Shown piece after piece: positions 60,893 through 64,000 of a DNA stretch of 64,000 bases. Numbering within the stretch: the stretch's first letter is position 1; every line of letters starts with the position of its first letter. A program made the translations under genes and the position numbers. The notes beneath the pieces are model-generated. The model was not told the origin of the DNA and did no database searches. It saw nothing but the letters and a program-made list of their open reading frames with translations. The stretch comes from Labilibaculum sp. (GTDB lineage Bacteria; Bacteroidota; Bacteroidia; Bacteroidales; Marinifilaceae): the NCBI RefSeq assembly GCF_963664555.1, contig NZ_OY761461.1, positions 2,728,001 to 2,792,000 of the forward strand. The letters are read 5' to 3'.

Positions 60893-62149
60893 TTATTTGT
60901 GAATTCCTAATTCAATTGTGATTGCAAATCCATTACCAGGATTAGTCTCAATAAAACAATCGCCGCCAATGGACTCAACCCGATCAATAATATTCAACAG
61001 ACCCATGCCGTTTTTTTCATGTAATGATATCTTTCTACTATCAAAACCAGAACCATTATCCTGATAATAAAGGATAACTTTGGTGTTGCCTTTTATCGTG
61101 ATGAATGCTTCTGTTGCATTTGCATGCTTTATGGTGTTATTAATTAACTCACTAATAATTCTATAAAGAATTACCTCGGTACTTTTATTGATTTCTCCAA
61201 AAAACTTCTTTGATTCCAATTGAAGTTTGATATTGCCGATGCCGTTGACTCTTGCACATAATCTTTCCAACGACTCAACAAGATCGTAACGATTTAAAAT
61301 AGATGGATTCAGATTATTAATTACTTCTGAAACGGTTTGTAAGGCCTGATTTGACAACATGGTAATTTGATTTAGTTTACCATGTGTCTTTAAATCATCT
61401 TTAAATTCTTTTTCCAAAATCTTGCTGTAGAGACCCACACTCGACAACATTGCACCTAAACCATCATGAAGGTCCATAGCTATTCTTCGACGCTCGCTCT
61501 GCTCTACTTTCATTGTATTGTGAAGAAGTACATGGTTGGTTTTAATCAGGGAATCCATTAACCGGACGATTAAAATCAAACTAATAATTAGTATAATGAA
61601 TATGCTGGTGAGAAGAATAAATATCTCACGTTTTAAATGATAATTATTTTCACTGATAAAGGAGTGCAGCGTTTTTTCGTATTCATCAAATTTCAGCATA
61701 AATTCAAGATATGAACCAGCCAAATTTGAATCAATACCATTCAGGTCCTTATTTATTTTAACACGGATAATCTCTTTAATCTGATGAATTAAAAGTCTTA
61801 GTTCGGCGAGTTGATCGAGAAAGTGATTTTCCTTATCTAATTTGATTTTTTTGGAGTCAGAAATTATTTGTTCAATATCTGAGATATATTTGTCGGCTCT
61901 TACGAAGCTTTCAAAAACAGAACCGTCTGTTATGGTTTTATTACCACTTAGAAATTCGTCCATTTTAATTCTCCCATCAAAAACTTCGTTTACCACTTTC
62001 TCTGAGAATTCAACTAATCGGATGTGCTGAGAATCGAGCACAGCACTATTTCTGAAGGTATAAATGATTCCTCCAAATGCAAATAAACTAAAAAGCAATA
62101 AAATAAATATTACTTTCTGTTTTATAAAAAAACTCTTTTTAATCTTCAT
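60893..62149 (-). CDS. NarX-type sensor histidine kinase
   Basis: A 418-aa membrane kinase. From MKIKKSFFIKQ there is one membrane helix (about 12-32), a periplasmic sensor of ~145 residues, mainly helical and without a known motif, and a second helix (about 178-205). The HisKA_3 block ERRRIAMDLHDGLGAMLSSVGLYSK with the phospho-histidine follows, then a HATPase_c domain with ELINNTIKHA, DNGSGFD and GMGLLNI. The start at 62149 is preferred: it puts the first helix near the N-terminus and lies behind a likely promoter. It precedes its regulator by 5 bases. The signal is unknown. Confidence 0.9.
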   Translation of the reverse strand: MKIKKSFFIKQKVIFILLLFSLFAFGGIIYTFRNSAVLDSQHIRLVEFSEKVVNEVFDGRIKMDEFLSGNKTITDGSVFESFVRADKYISDIEQIISDSKKIKLDKENHFLDQLAELRLLIHQIKEIIRVKINKDLNGIDSNLAGSYLEFMLKFDEYEKTLHSFISENNYHLKREIFILLTSIFIILIISLILIVRLMDSLIKTNHVLLHNTMKVEQSERRRIAMDLHDGLGAMLSSVGLYSKILEKEFKDDLKTHGKLNQITMLSNQALQTVSEVINNLNPSILNRYDLVESLERLCARVNGIGNIKLQLESKKFFGEINKSTEVILYRIISELINNTIKHANATEAFITIKGNTKVILYYQDNGSGFDSRKISLHEKNGMGLLNIIDRVESIGGDCFIETNPGNGFAITIELGIHK

Positions 62150-62188
62150 ATTCCAAAGGCATTTTATGTGCCATTCCTCAATGGGAAA

Positions 62189-62196
62189 CAAATTTA
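62189..62196 (-). promoter_or_regulatory. Promoter -7 element of the two-component operon
   Basis: TAAATTTG on the minus strand matches TAnnTTTG. The start would be near 62182, about 33 bases before the kinase ATG at 62149. No clear -33 box. Confidence 0.45.
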
Positions 62197-62523
62197 CGAA
62201 TAATCTGCAACGCTTTCACCTCAGGAGTTTAATTTAAGTAATTTTACCAAATAGAATTTCAAAAAACATAATTTATGTCATCCAAAACATCATACATTAA
62301 CATTTTAATTCTTATTGCTAATATGGTAAAACTATTCATTTATAATTATTAAGCAAGGAAAGCCTGCACGTTCGAACTATGTTTACACCATATTAGTTGT
62401 CTGTTGTGAAGCTTTCCTTTGAAATAATCACAGTCCCATTCCCAATTTATCTGTGACTATTCCCACTTTAATTTTATGATCTCTGTTTTATTAACTTCTC
62501 TAATTTACGCTATTGTTATGGTG
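62192..62523. other. Spacer with a long-loop inverted repeat
   Basis: About 330 bases between two minus-strand genes. AAGGAAAGC (62355-62363) and GCTTTCCTT (62411-62419) form a 9-bp stem around 47 bases. No coding frame. It may be a poor terminator of the universal-stress gene or part of an RNA. Confidence 0.4.
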
Positions 62524-63444
62524 CTAATTGCTTACTTCATATTTTATAGGACTGGAATTACGGGATCCCAATAAATTGGAAAAAAAACTATCCTGTTCGA
62601 TTCCTAAGCACAATACCGGGATTGATGAGCTATGTAAAAAACCGGTAACCAGTTTCTCTCCTTGACCACCACTGAAAATCATTTCCTGATGCCCCTGAAC
62701 CATGATCAGGTCGGAAGATTGTTTTTTTGCGCCCAATAAAAGTGCGTTCAATCTGGTTCCCTCCTCTCTCTCTACAATAGTTACTTTGCAATCCACTCCC
62801 TCCCTCATTATGAGTTCTTTCATTATGTGAGCCTTTCTAAAGGCAAGACTTCGTTCCAATTCAATTTTAACAAGCAAGGCAGTAAGTAAATGAATTCTTG
62901 CATTTAACAATTTTCCCATAAAAATGGACCATTCCAGTAAGTCTCTTGATCTCCTTGAAACATCAACAGGCACTAAAATGTCTCTAACACCTCTATTTGT
63001 CCATCGGTTTTCAACCGATAATACAGGACAAATTGAATCGTCAACAATTCTATCAACACTGTGTTTCTTGAATTTATCGATTAAGGAATTACTTTTTTTG
63101 GTTTTATTGATAATTACCAAATCGAAGCTTTCTTCTCTGACTATCTCTTTAATTTTCGAAATATGCTGACCAACTTCCACTCGTAATTTCATGTTTTCAG
63201 GTATCCTGCCTTTAAAATGAATTTTTACAAACCGAACCAAACGAACCATGGCTCTTGCCTGTAACCCCCTAACTGTATCCGATTGTATTGCATTTCCTAT
63301 TCGTGAGCCAGAAGGAACAATATGAAGTAATGTTATATTAGCAGATAGTCTTCTTCTAAAAAACATTGCTTGTTTAAAAGCAGTTTCTCCATCTCCAGCT
63401 AAGCTTATCGGCACAAGTATTTTGTTTAACTTCCGAATTTTCAT
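62524..63444 (-). CDS. Tandem universal stress protein
   Basis: A 306-aa protein with two UspA domains. The first (about 6-150) begins NKILVPISLAGDGETAFKQAMFF and ends CPVLSVE; it lacks a complete GxxGxxxxxxxxxG ATP loop. The second (about 158-285) begins RDILVPVDVSRRSRDLLEWS and carries VQGHQEMIFSGGQGEKLVTGFLHSSSIPVLCLG, a near-complete nucleotide loop. The C-terminal tail is unrelated. Role in stress survival is inferred from the family. It follows the gene cut at the right edge with an 11-base gap. Confidence 0.87.
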   Translation of the reverse strand: MKIRKLNKILVPISLAGDGETAFKQAMFFRRRLSANITLLHIVPSGSRIGNAIQSDTVRGLQARAMVRLVRFVKIHFKGRIPENMKLRVEVGQHISKIKEIVREESFDLVIINKTKKSNSLIDKFKKHSVDRIVDDSICPVLSVENRWTNRGVRDILVPVDVSRRSRDLLEWSIFMGKLLNARIHLLTALLVKIELERSLAFRKAHIMKELIMREGVDCKVTIVEREEGTRLNALLLGAKKQSSDLIMVQGHQEMIFSGGQGEKLVTGFLHSSSIPVLCLGIEQDSFFSNLLGSRNSSPIKYEVSN

Positions 63445-63455
63445 TGTGTTTTTAT

Positions 63456-64000
63456 TTAGTAATTGCCAATAATTATCCCTTTACTTCTTACCAGCCATGA
63501 GCCCAAACAAGATTTTAAACCACCAGTAAACTTTCGATAACGGTTCTGATCAAAAATCATAATCCTTTGCCCTATCTCCGCTGCAAAATCATTAAACTCC
63601 TGTTCCCCGGTGCCATTTCCAACCTCCAAAAATACCATACGTGTATTCCTGCAATGATCTGTGTAGATCTTCTTGCTTTTTTCAAATGACTCCCGTGATT
63701 GTTCTGAGAAATTAATGCACACCCGTAATAAAATTTTGTTCTGAGCAGTTATTTTACTAAGAGCTTCGAGCACTGATTGTGAAGGGTTATTTGTCTCTGA
63801 CAGCACAAAACCATCTGACATACAATCATTTAATTTCGATCCAGATATGATATATAAAGGATGAATAACCTTGTCAATAATTTCAGCAATTCTTGAATTT
63901 TCAGATAGTTTGTACCTGCCTTCATTGGCAGCCATAACGACTTGCCAATTTTTATTGGCATATAAAGAGCTGTTGAAAAATGCATTTAAATCTCCTTCAA
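63456..64000 (-). CDS. Unrecognised protein, 5' end beyond the window
   Basis: The frame is open from the right edge (codons begin GAA GGA GAT at 63998) to the stop at 63456, so the true start is outside. The internal ATG at 63935 is probably not the start, because the 21 codons upstream (EGDLNAFFNSSLYANKNWQV) read on in the same style. The visible 180 residues contain mixed alpha/beta segments such as NKILLRVCINFSEQSRESFE and NTRMVFLEVGNGTGEQEFND, which could fit a Usp-like Rossmann fold, but I cannot name a family. It is co-directional with the tandem Usp gene 11 bases downstream. Confidence 0.6.
   Translation of the reverse strand, partial: EGDLNAFFNSSLYANKNWQVVMAANEGRYKLSENSRIAEIIDKVIHPLYIISGSKLNDCMSDGFVLSETNNPSQSVLEALSKITAQNKILLRVCINFSEQSRESFEKSKKIYTDHCRNTRMVFLEVGNGTGEQEFNDFAAEIGQRIMIFDQNRYRKFTGGLKSCLGSWLVRSKGIIIGNY

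Overview
The window looks like a chromosomal segment of an AT-rich, probably free-living Bacteroidota, most likely of the Marinilabiliales type. The evidence is repeated promoters of the Bacteroidota form TTTG/TTG-N19-21-TAnnTTTG (often TATCTTTG), almost no Shine-Dalgarno sites, a C25 protease with a type IX secretion (T9SS) sorting domain, a TonB-plug protein with a carboxypeptidase-like regulatory domain, and an arginine operon that starts with a GNAT acyltransferase gene. I see no prophage, insertion sequence, CRISPR array or rRNA. The genus cannot be fixed from the sequence alone.

Layout: 1-2733 (minus) holds late cobalamin genes (cobD, cbiB, cobU and the start of a lipoprotein running off the left edge); cbiA lies apart at 22.4 kb. 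2904-4573 is pyrK-pyrD and 4636-5064 an XRE-type regulator, followed by 1 kb without genes that contains TTACAAA boxes. 6126-10240 holds a membrane protein, a YgjP-type metallopeptidase, a small conserved protein, a dicarboxylate/amino-acid symporter, a SlyD-like isomerase and a secreted thioredoxin. 10415-14963 is the biotin operon bioA-F-G-C-D. 15370-18647 holds a flavin oxidoreductase with miaB and mtaB. 18704-21142 holds a DUF2007-Usp-Usp fusion and rpsF-rpsR-rplI. 23722-25058 is a fructosamine kinase/LMW phosphatase pair. 25483-27529 is a cysteine operon (leader peptide, cysE, cysK). 27622-36153 holds a plug protein, two ABC permeases, a thioesterase, a gingipain-like protease and an IHF/HU-like protein. 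36452-48253 (minus) is a nine-gene arginine/carbamoyl-phosphate operon. 49902-55924 is gltB-gltD. The right end holds tRNA-Leu, nhaA, a two-component system, a universal stress protein and a gene cut by the window edge.

The main result is regulatory. The leader of the arginine operon (48254-48910, minus) carries four consecutive short open frames, each with an arginine-codon cluster at codons 8-14 (RRR, RRR, RRxxR, RRR). Each of the first three is followed by a textbook intrinsic terminator. This looks like a cascade of tandem arginine attenuators. Independently, the cysE-cysK operon is preceded by a 59-codon frame ending in ICCCCCYSNSCCW, downstream of an exact TAnnTTTG element: a candidate cysteine-sensing leader peptide. 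Together they suggest that this lineage uses translated leader peptides widely to control amino-acid operons.

Other points of interest are a six-copy degenerate repeat with an exact 23-bp period downstream of carB, an arginine operon without a transcarbamylase gene, a terminator that abuts the start codon of the YgjP-type gene, and an orphan promoter/terminator pair that could encode a small RNA.
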